DNA of 64,000 nucleotides from Varibaculum cambriense (GCF_022133705.1 NZ_JAKNHJ010000005.1:1-64000), one strand, 5' to 3'; positions 42,896-50,808 are shown, counted from the first letter of the stretch. Notes: generated from the letters alone by a model not told the origin. Program-made: numbers and translations.

Positions 42896-43892
42896 GGTGT
42901 CCTCGGGTTCTTTTAATAACTTTTTCGCGTGCCCGGGTGGCTTCGAGTGTCCCCCATAGGTTGAGGGCGTCGGTGAGTTGTTGGCGGGTGGCATCCCATA
43001 GCTTAGGGTTGGTGATGGTGAGGGGGTTGCGGATTGCTCCGGGTTTCATTTTGTGGAAGATTCGCCCGCCTCCTGCCCCGTTGGCTGTCCCGTTTATGTA
43101 GGTGACGCTGGCGGTTTCGGGAAAGATTTGCTGTAGGTATCTTGCCCGGTCGTGTTGGTAGTTTGACCGCATCCCGGTTTTAGCTTTTGATTCTTTCCGA
43201 TAGTTCAATAGTGGGACTAGGGTCGCTGTCGCTCCGTCTGCTCTTGTCCCGTACTGGTACGCGTGGGTTATGTCGTCTTCGAATGGCCCGAACCAGGGTT
43301 CGCGGTTATCGTCGATTTGTTCGAGAAATAGGGAGTAGGGGAAGCCGGTGCGGGCTAGGATGGTGTTCTTGTTTCCGGCGACGGCTGTTAGTTGCGCGCC
43401 GCACATTCTGGTGTTGGTGGCTGCGGTTACGTTGGTTAGGATTTGCGCGTAGAAGACTAGCCCGTTTAGTTTTTTCGCGGTTTCGCCACCGGCGGCGGTG
43501 TCTCTGCTGCCTATTGATAGGCGCTGAATATTGTCGTCGAGTTGGAGTAGGTAGCGGCAATGGTTCCGGGCGGCGAGGTGGCATGCCCATTCTCTACCGG
43601 GGAATGCTCCGAGGAAGTCCCCGGGGTTTGGTTTGTTGGGTTTCATCCAGTGGGTAGCGGCATATTCATGCGCCCATTCGGTTGAATAGGTTTCGATCGG
43701 GTGCTCGTCTGTCTCATACTTAGGGGCGTCTTTTTCTGACACGACCCACGCAATATTTTTAATGCCCGCGTCTTTGAGGGGTGCGAGCAGACGGGCGGTG
43801 GCGTGTTGTTTTAGTTTTGGTCTTCCCCCGCTGATTATCGCGACTTGGAGGTTTTCGGGGAGGTTAATGTTATTCGCGTTTGCGGCGGACAT
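42882..43892 (-). CDS. GT-A-type glycosyltransferase-like protein
   Basis: A 336-residue protein. QVAIISGGRPKLKQH starts a Rossmann-like half, IAWVVSEKDAPKYETD follows, and YLLQLDDNIQRL has an acidic DD pair placed like the DxD metal site of GT-A enzymes. FEDDITHAYQY is a second acidic site. The style is like phage glycosyltransferases linked to DNA-base modification (TET-associated group), though the assignment is inference. It lies between ParB-like and HNH genes. RBS AGGAG at 7 bases. Confidence 0.65.
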   Translation of the reverse strand: MSAANANNINLPENLQVAIISGGRPKLKQHATARLLAPLKDAGIKNIAWVVSEKDAPKYETDEHPIETYSTEWAHEYAATHWMKPNKPNPGDFLGAFPGREWACHLAARNHCRYLLQLDDNIQRLSIGSRDTAAGGETAKKLNGLVFYAQILTNVTAATNTRMCGAQLTAVAGNKNTILARTGFPYSLFLEQIDDNREPWFGPFEDDITHAYQYGTRADGATATLVPLLNYRKESKAKTGMRSNYQHDRARYLQQIFPETASVTYINGTANGAGGGRIFHKMKPGAIRNPLTITNPKLWDATRQQLTDALNLWGTLEATRAREKVIKRTRGHHATT

Positions 43893-44511
43893 TTAGCACT
43901 CCTGGGGTGTGTGCGAGGGTGTATTCGATTTCGTCGCGGCTGTCCTCGTCTAGGCATTCGATGGTTAGGATGTATTGTTTTTGGATGAGTGCCGCGGCCG
44001 CGTCGTCTAGATCAAGGGGGGTGTCTGGTGCGGGCTGAGAACTCGCGGGCGCGGGGCTGGTTTCATCGTCGTCTAGGTTGAGGGGTTCGGGGTCGGGTAT
44101 GGATTCTAGGACGGTTGCCCAGTCTGCCACGTCTAACACGTCGTTGAAGTTGTCGAGTTCGTTTATTTGTTGGATTAGTTCGGGGTAGTCCCAGGTGGTG
44201 TAGTCGTGGGAGCGGTTGTCGGCGATGCGGTAGGCGTGGGCTTGCTTAGGGGTGAGGTGGGTGGCTTTGATGCATGGCACGGTTTTTAGGCCGAGTTTTT
44301 TTGCTGCCAAATAGCGCGTGTGTCCCGCGATTATCACCCGGTCTTTATCGGTAACTAGGGGTTGTTGCCACCCGAACTGTTGTATTGATTTAGCGACTTG
44401 TTCAATGGCTTTTTCGGGTATTTTCCTAGGGTTGTCGGGGGCGGGTTTTATTAGGGTGATTGGGGTTTCTAGGGCTTTCCCCAACGGGCGGGGGGTTTCA
44501 GTTTTGGGCAT
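43870..44511 (-). CDS. ParB/Srx-domain protein
   Basis: A 213-residue protein. The N-terminal ParB domain has LIKPAPDNPRKIPEKAIEQ, QFGWQQPLVTDKDRVIIAGHTRYLAAKKLG with the GHTR nucleotide/phosphate motif, and QAHAYRIADNRS. A linker rich in Asp/Pro and a small C-terminal domain (ILTIECLDEDSRDEIEYTL) follow. Phage ParB-like proteins can cut DNA or act with modification enzymes. It overlaps the glycosyltransferase by 23 bp, so the two are likely coupled. Confidence 0.82.
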   Translation of the reverse strand: MPKTETPRPLGKALETPITLIKPAPDNPRKIPEKAIEQVAKSIQQFGWQQPLVTDKDRVIIAGHTRYLAAKKLGLKTVPCIKATHLTPKQAHAYRIADNRSHDYTTWDYPELIQQINELDNFNDVLDVADWATVLESIPDPEPLNLDDDETSPAPASSQPAPDTPLDLDDAAAALIQKQYILTIECLDEDSRDEIEYTLAHTPGVLNVRRKRE

Positions 44512-44539
44512 CGTTGCGGGGTTTCCTGTGGGGTATAGC

Positions 44540-44573
44540 AAAACCCCGCCAACCGGGTAAAGGCTAGCGGGGC
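44540..44573 (-). terminator. Terminator upstream of the parB-like gene
   Basis: GCCCCGC (44567-44573) and GCGGGG (44544-44549) pair across a 17-base loop, followed on the minus strand by TTTTGC. It separates the 44625 gene from the packaging operon. Confidence 0.65.
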
Positions 44574-44624
44574 TGGTTTAAGTCTAGAGTTTTTGGGCGC
44601 GCGAAATACGCCCATTGCCTGACA

Positions 44625-45371
44625 TTATAGCAGGTTTTCCCTTATCTGGGACGCCTGGTAAAGATTCCTGCCTTTACCGTTTTTCCTAACCTCGATTTGT
44701 CCCCGGTGTGCCCATTGCCAGAGCCGGTCGGGGGTGAGGCCGGGGAATGCTGCAAGGGCGTGGGCGGTGTCTATCCATTGGTCGGAGCGCGCGATTTTTT
44801 GGCGGGTCGCAGTGTAGAGATCGGCGGGTTTCCAGGCGATGCGGCAGGTTTTGCAGGTGTATTTTTCGTCCCAGCCTTTCACCCCGTATTTCAAAAAGGT
44901 GGGGTTGCCGCATTTGGGGCATGTGTAGGATTTGGCGGCGGGTTCAACATTCCGCCGGATTCGCTTCCAGATTGTGCCGATTTCGTCTAGTAGTAGCGGC
45001 AGATCATCATGATGCAGATAAAGCATTTCATCAATGGCGGCGTGTAGGGTGTCCCAGGTGTCGGCGGGGTCGAGTTGTAGCGTGTCGGCTAGGGTTGCTG
45101 CCCAATCATCTAAGACGGCGCGCATGGCGTCCCAGGTTTTCGCGCCGTCTGCCCCGTCTTGTGGCTCGTCTAGCCAGCGTTCGGCGTGGAATGGTAGGGC
45201 GTAGAGTCTAGAGTTTTTGCCGTGCCGCCCGATGTCGGCTTTTAGGGTCATGGTGGCTAGATCAATTACGGTTAAATATTTGCCGTCCCATTCTTGGATT
45301 CTGTCGAGGTAGTCGTGTGCCTGGGCGGGGCTAATCATCTTATCTTCATTAGTGGCGGGGTCGGTGCTCAT
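44625..45371 (-). CDS. Zinc-ribbon and HTH phage protein
   Basis: A 248-residue protein. A helical N-terminal part (to about residue 150) is followed by a zinc ribbon (CPKCGNPTFLKYGVKGWDEK, then YTCKTCRIAW) and a C-terminal helix-turn-helix (AFPGLTPDRLWQWAHRGQIEVRKNG). Similar proteins occur beside WhiB-like genes in actinophages and are presumed regulators. GAGGATC precedes the ATG at 9 bases. No enzyme motif is seen. Confidence 0.75.
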   Translation of the reverse strand: MSTDPATNEDKMISPAQAHDYLDRIQEWDGKYLTVIDLATMTLKADIGRHGKNSRLYALPFHAERWLDEPQDGADGAKTWDAMRAVLDDWAATLADTLQLDPADTWDTLHAAIDEMLYLHHDDLPLLLDEIGTIWKRIRRNVEPAAKSYTCPKCGNPTFLKYGVKGWDEKYTCKTCRIAWKPADLYTATRQKIARSDQWIDTAHALAAFPGLTPDRLWQWAHRGQIEVRKNGKGRNLYQASQIRENLL

Positions 45372-45383
45372 GGCTTGATCCTC

Positions 45384-45686
45384 CTAGGCGGCGGTTTCTT
45401 GTCTGTAGTGTTTTAGGGGGTGTCCGGCGTAGGGCATGCCGTAGTTTAGGCGCATGTATCGGTCTGTGGTGCCTCGCGCGTTTTCTTCCCCTAGGCGGCG
45501 GCATTCAGCTTTGACGGGGCAAGCCTCGCATAGGGTGTGTATGCGTTTTTGTACATACGGGTTGTCCCACGTGGAAGGGTGGTCTGCTAGCAGGTCTATT
45601 AAGGCTATGCCGGCGGGTGTTGCGCAGGCGGCGTCGATTGCCCATGGTTTTGCAGTGACGGGCGGGCGGGGTTTATTAGCCGGCAT
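45384..45686 (-). CDS. WhiB-like iron-sulfur regulator
   Basis: A 100-residue WhiB family protein. Four Cys bind a [4Fe-4S] cluster: one in DAACATPAG and three in LCEACPVKAEC (CxxCx5C). The usual GVWGG turn is replaced by YGMPYAG. Phage WhiB proteins of mycobacteriophages bind host sigma factor and alter transcription. Its ATG overlaps the TAA of the preceding gene (TAATG). Its place at the start of the late region suggests control of late genes. Confidence 0.85.
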   Translation of the reverse strand: MPANKPRPPVTAKPWAIDAACATPAGIALIDLLADHPSTWDNPYVQKRIHTLCEACPVKAECRRLGEENARGTTDRYMRLNYGMPYAGHPLKHYRQETAA

Positions 45687-46210
45687 TATTTGCCTTTCTT
45701 TCGGGCTTCGTATGCGGCGGCTAGGCGCGCTAGTTTTTCGACTTTCTCCACGTAAAACGTCATCTCGGACTCTACGGTTTTATCGAGGTCAATTGCTGCT
45801 TTCAGCTCGTCGCAGGCTTCGCGATAGTCCACCAAATAAGGGGACTCGTAGCCGTCCATCCGCCAAGTTTCGACTAATCTTTCTGGCTCAGCGCATTGCA
45901 GCAGGTCAATCGTATAGTTGTACCATTGACGCACTATTTCGGTGACGGTTTCGGTATAGCTGAGGGCATTCTCGAATTCGGCTTGTATGTAGTCGTATTC
46001 CCCGGGTTTCGCGGTGATCCTGGTTATAGCGTTGCCGGTTAGTGTCGATATGAGGTTACCTAAGAGTCGGGCTAGTAGCCCGACTTCGTGGACATGACGG
46101 CTATAGTATCGGGTGGTGTCTTTGTCGTATCGGGCTTCTAGAATCCAGCCGATTTCAGCGGTTTTTTCGGCGGCGGTTTTAAGAAATTTTAGGGTATCTA
46201 CAAGGATCAT
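45686..46210 (-). CDS. Helical phage protein, 174 aa
   Basis: An unrecognised helical protein (FLKTAAEKTAEIGWILEARY, ELKAAIDLDKTVESEMTFYV). It is the last and largest member of the run of small leftward overlapping genes 45686-48527 and overlaps the WhiB gene. No enzyme or membrane motif is seen. Confidence 0.6.
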   Translation of the reverse strand: MILVDTLKFLKTAAEKTAEIGWILEARYDKDTTRYYSRHVHEVGLLARLLGNLISTLTGNAITRITAKPGEYDYIQAEFENALSYTETVTEIVRQWYNYTIDLLQCAEPERLVETWRMDGYESPYLVDYREACDELKAAIDLDKTVESEMTFYVEKVEKLARLAAAYEARKKGK

Positions 46211-46503
46211 TTTTGCCCCTCTTTTGTAGCGTTGATCGTGGCGGTTTCTATGGTGATGCCGGGATTAGTGCGGTATTTTTCTAGCGCCCTGGTGGGTAGT
46301 GTCGAATCTTCCCAGTCGCACGACAAGCGCGAGCCAGTATCATGTAAGATCCGGCACCAGGTCTCGGAAGTGACCGGGGCGGATTTCGTGACCGGGTCAC
46401 AGGTAGGCGCGGTCATAGTGGCTAGCCCGATGATGATTAGCGCCGCTACCGCGAGTATTAACAGGATTTTCGCCCATACCGGAGGGTCTAACGGGTCTCG
46501 CAT
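46207..46503 (-). CDS. Small membrane-anchored protein with two Cys pairs
   Basis: A 98-residue protein with one membrane segment (ILLILAVAALIIIGLATM) near the N-terminus and an extracytoplasmic part containing four Cys (TCDP, WCRI, SCDW and similar). GAGGAGG at 7 bases supports the start. It is the only membrane protein in this gene row and may act at the cell surface, for example in superinfection control. Confidence 0.65.
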   Translation of the reverse strand: MRDPLDPPVWAKILLILAVAALIIIGLATMTAPTCDPVTKSAPVTSETWCRILHDTGSRLSCDWEDSTLPTRALEKYRTNPGITIETATINATKEGQK

Positions 46504-46679
46504 TTAGTAGCCTCCTCTTTTTCTATGTCGTCCAAACTTTTCTGGCAATCGCGATTGACTAGCTCATAAAGCTCTCTCCGCTTCCTGGCGCAAATGGCGG
46601 CAAATTCTTTTAGCTCCTGCTGCCCCCGTCTTACAAACGGTTCTAGAAAGGTTAGGTCTGGGTGTTTTTCGGTGTTCAT
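46488..46679 (-). CDS. Small charged protein, 63 aa
   Basis: A 63-residue charged helical protein (RRGQQELKEFAAICARKRRE) that overlaps both neighbours by 16 and 4 bp. Function unknown. It belongs to the row of small helical proteins. Confidence 0.6.
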   Translation of the reverse strand: MNTEKHPDLTFLEPFVRRGQQELKEFAAICARKRRELYELVNRDCQKSLDDIEKEEATKCETR

Positions 46680-47005
46680 TTTTGTTTTTTCCTCTTTTTC
46701 TCTTGGGCTTTGGCGATTTCTAGAATCTTGACCGGTGTCCCCGCCCTATAAAGATCAATTACTTGCTCTGCGGCTGTGACTTGCAGACTGGAGGCTAGGT
46801 ATGCGAGCCAATCTAGACTCTCTTGTATCTCTGGCAGCCATTCCATTAGTCTTTTGTCGTTGGATTCGAAAACTTGTCGGTTAAAGTCCTGGCATGCCCG
46901 GATATAGTCGTAGACTATGGCGTTTAGCTCTGTCGTGGATTGAGCAAGATATTTTGCGGCTTCTCGCAGGTTCGCGATGGCTCTTTTTTGGGTTTTGTCT
47001 AACAT
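46676..47005 (-). CDS. Small helical array protein A
   Basis: A 109-residue helical protein carrying the motif LMEWLPEIQESLDWLAYLA, shared with three neighbouring gene products, and QDFN before it. GGAGGGCGGGG precedes the ATG. It overlaps its neighbours by a few bases. Function unknown; the Lys-rich tail (KAQEKKRKKQK) suggests nucleic-acid or membrane contact. Confidence 0.65.
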   Translation of the reverse strand: MLDKTQKRAIANLREAAKYLAQSTTELNAIVYDYIRACQDFNRQVFESNDKRLMEWLPEIQESLDWLAYLASSLQVTAAEQVIDLYRAGTPVKILEIAKAQEKKRKKQK

Positions 47006-47334
47006 TCCCCGCCCTCCTTTTGGTTATGCCGGTTTTTAACGCGTGTAGCGAGTTTTCCAAGGGTTATCCGAATGTCCCAGATTCGCCCGATAAATTCAGC
47101 GGAGTCTTTTTGTGCCTCAACCGCTAGACTGCATACATAGTCGAGCCGCTCGTTTATGTTCGGGATTTTCTCAATTAGCTGCTCATCTGTGAGATCGTCT
47201 AGCCAATGATTGAAGTCTTGCCCGGCGGTGCGTAGCTGCTGTGCGGCGCGGTCTGTGACGTCTACACGGAACGCTATATTCTCGGATTGTGCGCGGGCTT
47301 TATGCGTGAGTTGCCGATCTTTATTTCTCAACAT
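46999..47334 (-). CDS. Small helical array protein B
   Basis: A 111-residue paralogue of protein A. QDFN at the same place, then QLIEKIPNINERLDYVCSLA in place of RLMEWLPEIQESLDWLAYLA. GGAGG ribosome site. Function unknown; clearly of the same family. Confidence 0.65.
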   Translation of the reverse strand: MLRNKDRQLTHKARAQSENIAFRVDVTDRAAQQLRTAGQDFNHWLDDLTDEQLIEKIPNINERLDYVCSLAVEAQKDSAEFIGRIWDIRITLGKLATRVKNRHNQKEGGEC

Positions 47335-47650
47335 TCCCGGCCTCCTGACTATTAGCGAGGGTGCGGGCGGTCGCGATGAGCTTTTTAATCGTGGTGATTT
47401 GCTTGCCTAGCTTGCTGGCTATGGTCTCTAGGTCGCCCGCTAAAATAATCGATTTATCGATTGGTTCGTCTATGAGTATCGGGAATTTCGTTAGGAATTC
47501 AGGGGTGGCAGCTCGCAGATAACCCTCGCTTTTCCCTAACGTATAGCCAAGATATTTTGCGAGGTCTTGCGCGTAATCGACAGCGTTCCCAAGACCCATC
47601 ACGGTCGTCTGTATGTCTAGCAGGGTGTCCATGTATTCGCGACTAACCAT
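47321..47650 (-). CDS. Small helical array protein C
   Basis: A 109-residue protein with EFLTKFPILIDEPIDKSIILA, the family motif with one inserted residue, and a long C-terminal helix. GGAGG six bases before the ATG. Function unknown. Confidence 0.65.
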   Translation of the reverse strand: MVSREYMDTLLDIQTTVMGLGNAVDYAQDLAKYLGYTLGKSEGYLRAATPEFLTKFPILIDEPIDKSIILAGDLETIASKLGKQITTIKKLIATARTLANSQEAGNVEK

Positions 47651-47930
47651 TTTTAGCCTCCTTCTTCTTGTCGTCTAGTAGCGAGTAGAGGGTGAAGGAA
47701 AGAGATCGGATTTCGTTGATGGGGGTTTTGCTGACGATCGCGGCTGTGTTTGCCCCGCCAGCGAGTATTCTTAAAAGTCCGTCAATTTTTTCAGATTCCG
47801 GGCTGTATAGATGATCTTCAATTTTCTTTCCGATAGAGGTTAGTTGTTGCATGATTTTTGCTTGCTTGTCGATAGTGGCAACGAGTTTGCTTGCGACAGT
47901 GGCAATCTCGGCGTCGTGGGAATTAGTCAT
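47643..47930 (-). CDS. Small helical array protein D
   Basis: A 95-residue helical protein of similar size but without a clear copy of the motif (EDHLYSPESEKIDGLLRILA is the nearest). It overlaps its neighbours by 8 bp on each side, so it is coupled to the row. Confidence 0.6.
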   Translation of the reverse strand: MTNSHDAEIATVASKLVATIDKQAKIMQQLTSIGKKIEDHLYSPESEKIDGLLRILAGGANTAAIVSKTPINEIRSLSFTLYSLLDDKKKEAKNG

Positions 47931-48228
47931 TTTCTGTCTCTTTTCTCATTTCTTCTAGTGCTCCTCGGATTAGCCGCGTGTAGCGGTAAACGTTAGAAAG
48001 GCTGGATTCACCTGCGGCGGCGTAATCTTCTAGGGTTTTAATGGTTTTCTCGAAACCTGCCAGATCAGCGGGAACGTTTTCTTGTCCGCTGATGGGTGTG
48101 AGGTATCCGAGCGCGTCGGGTATGTCGAATACTAGGTCTGCGCAGTTGTCTTGTGCCGAGCCTGCGTCGCAAAGAATGGCGCGTAGGCATGACCAGATGC
48201 GTTGCATTGGGGGTTCATCGGTAATCAT
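47923..48228 (-). CDS. Small helical array protein E
   Basis: A 101-residue protein with three Cys near the N-terminus (WSCLRAILCDAGSAQDNC) and acidic helices. GGAGG at 6 bases supports the ATG. Motif similarity to A-C is weak. Confidence 0.6.
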   Translation of the reverse strand: MITDEPPMQRIWSCLRAILCDAGSAQDNCADLVFDIPDALGYLTPISGQENVPADLAGFEKTIKTLEDYAAAGESSLSNVYRYTRLIRGALEEMRKETEND

Positions 48229-48527
48229 TTTTTACCTCCCGGCTTACGGTTTTGGGGTTTCTCGATTTTCGTCATAATCTCACCCAGCTCCTGGATGACC
48301 TGGTGGTGACCTATCGCCCAGCCTTCCAACTGATAAGCGGCTTCTAGCAGGTTGCTTAATTTTTCTTTGCTCTCGTCAAACTCGCGGGGAAAATCTTCGA
48401 GAACGTCTTTTAGTTCGTATAAGTCGAATCCGGCGTTCTGAATACAGCTAATGATTTCGTTTTGGTAGCTTTCGATAGTCCAAAGTTGGTTACACGCGTC
48501 ATCTAGCAGTTTTTTCTTACTAGTCAT
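48225..48527 (-). CDS. Small helical array protein F
   Basis: A 100-residue protein and the first of the row. DVLEDFPREFDESKEKLSNLL matches the motif of protein C (LTKFPxxIDExxDKS). ATGA-type overlap with protein E. It follows ssb by 18 bp, so the row is transcribed with the replication genes. Confidence 0.65.
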   Translation of the reverse strand: MTSKKKLLDDACNQLWTIESYQNEIISCIQNAGFDLYELKDVLEDFPREFDESKEKLSNLLEAAYQLEGWAIGHHQVIQELGEIMTKIEKPQNRKPGGKK

Positions 48528-48545
48528 TTTGGGGTTTCCTTTGGT

Positions 48546-49037
48546 TTAGAAGGGGGGTGTGTTGTCGACGTTTCCCCATGCGTCGGTTTGGGGTTGATCC
48601 GCCGGGGCTTGCTGTGTAGGTTGCGCGGGTTGTTGCGCCCAGGGGTTGTCGGTGGGCGCGCCCCATTGCCCCTGCCCTTGCCCGTTGCTGGCGGGTTGGT
48701 TCTTGGGGGGTCTGATTCGTATCGCCGGTTTTAGTACCCGGTAGGTGATGCCGGCGCGCCCGTCCTGGCTGCTCCAGGGGTCTAGTTTTAGCCCGGTTCC
48801 GTGGAATTCGATGGTCTGCCCACGTTTGGCTGCTGTGGAGTAGTGTTCGGCTTCTTGCCCCCAGAATGTTAGGGAGAGCCATAGGGGTGCGCCGTCGTCT
48901 TCCCATTCGCCGTTTTGGTTTTGGCGGGATGCGGTTGCGCCTAGTGAGTATTCGCAGACGGCTGTCCCGTTGTTGGTGTATCTGAGTTGTGGGTCTTTTC
49001 CTAGGTTTCCGATGCCGGAAATATGTTTGATTGCCAT
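48546..49037 (-). CDS. ssb: Single-stranded DNA-binding protein
   Basis: A 163-residue SSB. The OB-fold has ISGIGNLGKDPQLRYTNNGTAV and YSLGATASRQNQNG, followed by a Gly/Gln/Pro-rich linker and the acidic-hydrophobic tip DNTPPF that recruits repair proteins. The ATG at 49037 follows GGAG; the frame extends 51 codons upstream into a repeat region and that extension is not coding. It would coat ssDNA for phage replication and Bet-mediated recombination. Confidence 0.92.
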   Translation of the reverse strand: MAIKHISGIGNLGKDPQLRYTNNGTAVCEYSLGATASRQNQNGEWEDDGAPLWLSLTFWGQEAEHYSTAAKRGQTIEFHGTGLKLDPWSSQDGRAGITYRVLKPAIRIRPPKNQPASNGQGQGQWGAPTDNPWAQQPAQPTQQAPADQPQTDAWGNVDNTPPF

Positions 49038-49070
49038 TATTTTTTCTCCTTTATTTTTTGTGTTGTTGTT

Positions 49071-49258
49071 TTTCCATGCCATGCCTAGCCCGACCCGGAC
49101 GTGCCATGCCTGCCTAACCGCGCCACGCCTAGCCTCGCCTCGCCGTTCCTGGACGCACCTCGCCATGCCTCGCCTGCCAAGCCATGCCAAACCCGACCTC
49201 GCCGGGACTTGCCTGGCCTCACCATGCTTTGCCTTACCCGGCCTGCCTTGGCGGCGTT
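49071..49258. repeat. Pentamer-periodic GC-rich region
   Basis: About 190 bp in which short words of the type GGCNN (CCATG, CCTCG, CCTGC on this strand) recur with a 5-bp period, with no stable longer unit. It lies between the ssb start and the 49264 gene. It encodes no recognised protein (frames read through it as RRGMARC-like nonsense). It could be a second origin, a recombination-hotspot-like sequence, or simply slipped DNA. Confidence 0.6.
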
Positions 49259-49263
49259 TACTA

Positions 49264-49689
49264 TTAAGCGGCGAAAACCTCGGTGGATAGTTCCAGCAGA
49301 TCGACTAGGTGGGAATAGCGGGCGCGTGTGCCCTCCATTTCGCTGCGAGCATCCGCCAGTGCTTTTTCTCTTAGAAAGTCGTTTTTTGTGACTTCCTCGA
49401 CTGGGTAGTATTGCCGTTTACCCTCGCTATTAGTCCCGGTAGGGATAAACGCGGGGGCATAAACTACCTGCGTGGCTTTTTTGGGGGTGTATTCGATTCT
49501 CACGGTTGCGATTAGTCTTCCGGCTTCGATTAGCCGGTATCTTTCGGCGGCGCGTGAATCGTCCCAGGTAAAATAATCATGTAGGGGTGAGGATTTCGCG
49601 CGGGCTTCTTTTACTACCGCTTCGCAGGTGAGTACCCCGTCGCGGGAATGCAACGCCCGCAGCTCTTTCTCAATTGTCGCGTTTACCAT
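49264..49689 (-). CDS. Hypothetical phage protein, 141 aa
   Basis: An unrecognised protein with a helical start (ATIEKELRALHSRDGV), a strand-rich middle (ATVRIEYTPKKATQVVYAP) and a helical end. It sits between the 49692 gene and ssb in the replication region. No domain I can name. The ATG follows the stop of the 49692 gene by two bases, with AAGGAGC overlapping that stop. Confidence 0.6.
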   Translation of the reverse strand: MVNATIEKELRALHSRDGVLTCEAVVKEARAKSSPLHDYFTWDDSRAAERYRLIEAGRLIATVRIEYTPKKATQVVYAPAFIPTGTNSEGKRQYYPVEEVTKNDFLREKALADARSEMEGTRARYSHLVDLLELSTEVFAA

Positions 49690-49691
49690 TT

Positions 49692-50309
49692 TTATTGCTC
49701 CTTGATGATCTTGATGTCGCCCGGCACGACTTCATAAGTGCCGTAAAGACCGTTTTTCTCGGGTCGCCATTCCCCAACTCCAACGGTTTTGCCCCCGAAG
49801 TTGATGAGCGCGATTAGTGAATCTAGGGACAGCAGGTTAGGGAAGAAGTCAATCACTAGGGTCGCTTCCCATTCGTCGAACTGCGGGCGGTAACGCAAGT
49901 CGCTGCCGGCACGTGATAGGCGCACGGTGTCCTCTCGCATGTGTGGTTCGCCTTTAATTTCCGCGAGTTCTTGGTCGCAGATCGTAGAGTATTCTCCTTT
50001 AAAACTCATGAGTTGTCGGAGTTCGGTCATTACTTGTCCCATGAGTTTGCCGCCGCGTACGGTTGCGGCTTTGAAAGCCACCACCGGGAAGCCATAGCGG
50101 GTTTCGTCTAGCTGGTAGATCGCGGCGCGATACTCCGCCTCAGGGTCTTTTAGCTCCTTGCCTTTCTTCTTGCCCTGCATGTTGTCGAGCATCTGTTTTT
50201 TAGCTTTCTCGCTCCATTTATGCATGATTAGCGGGCTTAATCCCTTGATTGGGATTACAGCGGTTTGGGTGGTCATTTGTGGGATTTCTATTGCGGTCAT
50301 TTCTGCCAT
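49692..50309 (-). CDS. Conserved phage protein, 205 aa
   Basis: IKGLSPLIMHKWSEKAKKQML near the start, DPEAEYRAAIYQ in the middle, and GKTVGVGEWRPEKNGLYGTYEV at the end form a pattern found in many phages. The Gly-rich end resembles a substrate-binding loop. I cannot name its function. Its location suggests DNA metabolism. RBS GGAAGA at 10 bases. Confidence 0.6.
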   Translation of the reverse strand: MAEMTAIEIPQMTTQTAVIPIKGLSPLIMHKWSEKAKKQMLDNMQGKKKGKELKDPEAEYRAAIYQLDETRYGFPVVAFKAATVRGGKLMGQVMTELRQLMSFKGEYSTICDQELAEIKGEPHMREDTVRLSRAGSDLRYRPQFDEWEATLVIDFFPNLLSLDSLIALINFGGKTVGVGEWRPEKNGLYGTYEVVPGDIKIIKEQ

Positions 50310-50348
50310 TTTAATCTTCCTTTTATTGTGGGTTTTATTTTGATTTAT

Positions 50349-50573
50349 TTAATTGTTTTTCCCGCGTATTTCGCGCGGTGCTAGTTGGTCTGGTGGGTTG
50401 CCGCCTCCTGTCTGTCGGCGTGTGCGTGTGCCGTTTTGGCGGGGTTTTAGATCGCTTGCCTTCCTGGGGTAGGGTTGCGGGGTTTTCGTCCGTTCCTCAC
50501 GATTGGGAACAGCTCTCACGGCGCGCCAGGGGGTGAGGGTGCTGCTGCCTGTATTCGTTCCAGGTGCGGGCAT
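50349..50573 (-). CDS. Possible small basic protein
   Basis: A 74-residue Pro/Arg/Thr-rich frame with no ribosome site and no recognisable domain. It fills a gap between two real genes. It may be spurious. Confidence 0.3.
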   Translation of the reverse strand: MPAPGTNTGSSTLTPWRAVRAVPNREERTKTPQPYPRKASDLKPRQNGTRTRRQTGGGNPPDQLAPREIRGKNN

Positions 50574-50595
50574 CGGTTTTCACTGTCGCCCAGTG

Positions 50596-50808
50596 CTATT
50601 GCCCCTCCTCGTCCGCTAGCCAGCCGCACCGCTCCAAGGTTGGCAGTAACTCCTTGACCGGCAGGCAGATCGGTTTGCCCTGGCTATCGTGGTTAAAGTG
50701 GTTGTCAAAAGCACCGATTCCGTAAAATGTTTCATGGCATTTTGCGCAATGCCCGCTAGAGTTTCCGTGCTGGATCCACGTTTTTCCGCATTTGCAGGTG
50801 GCTTTCAT
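50596..50808 (-). CDS. Zinc-finger phage protein
   Basis: A 70-residue protein with two Cys pairs (TCKCGKTW, HCAKCHETF) and a His (AFDNHFNHD), a zinc-finger-like pattern seen in small actinophage proteins. AGGAG at 7 bases supports the ATG, which overlaps its neighbour by 4 bp. Likely a nucleic-acid-binding accessory protein. Confidence 0.65.
   Translation of the reverse strand: MKATCKCGKTWIQHGNSSGHCAKCHETFYGIGAFDNHFNHDSQGKPICLPVKELLPTLERCGWLADEEGQ

Noticed and set aside
44747-45211. Arg/Trp-rich plus-strand frame opposite the zinc-ribbon gene
   Set aside because: Composition is that of an antisense reading and the minus-strand protein has clear zinc and HTH motifs.
49101-49190. N-terminal extension of SSB into the pentamer-repeat region
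   Set aside because: The extension is low-complexity RRG/MAR sequence, and a ribosome site precedes the ATG at 49037.
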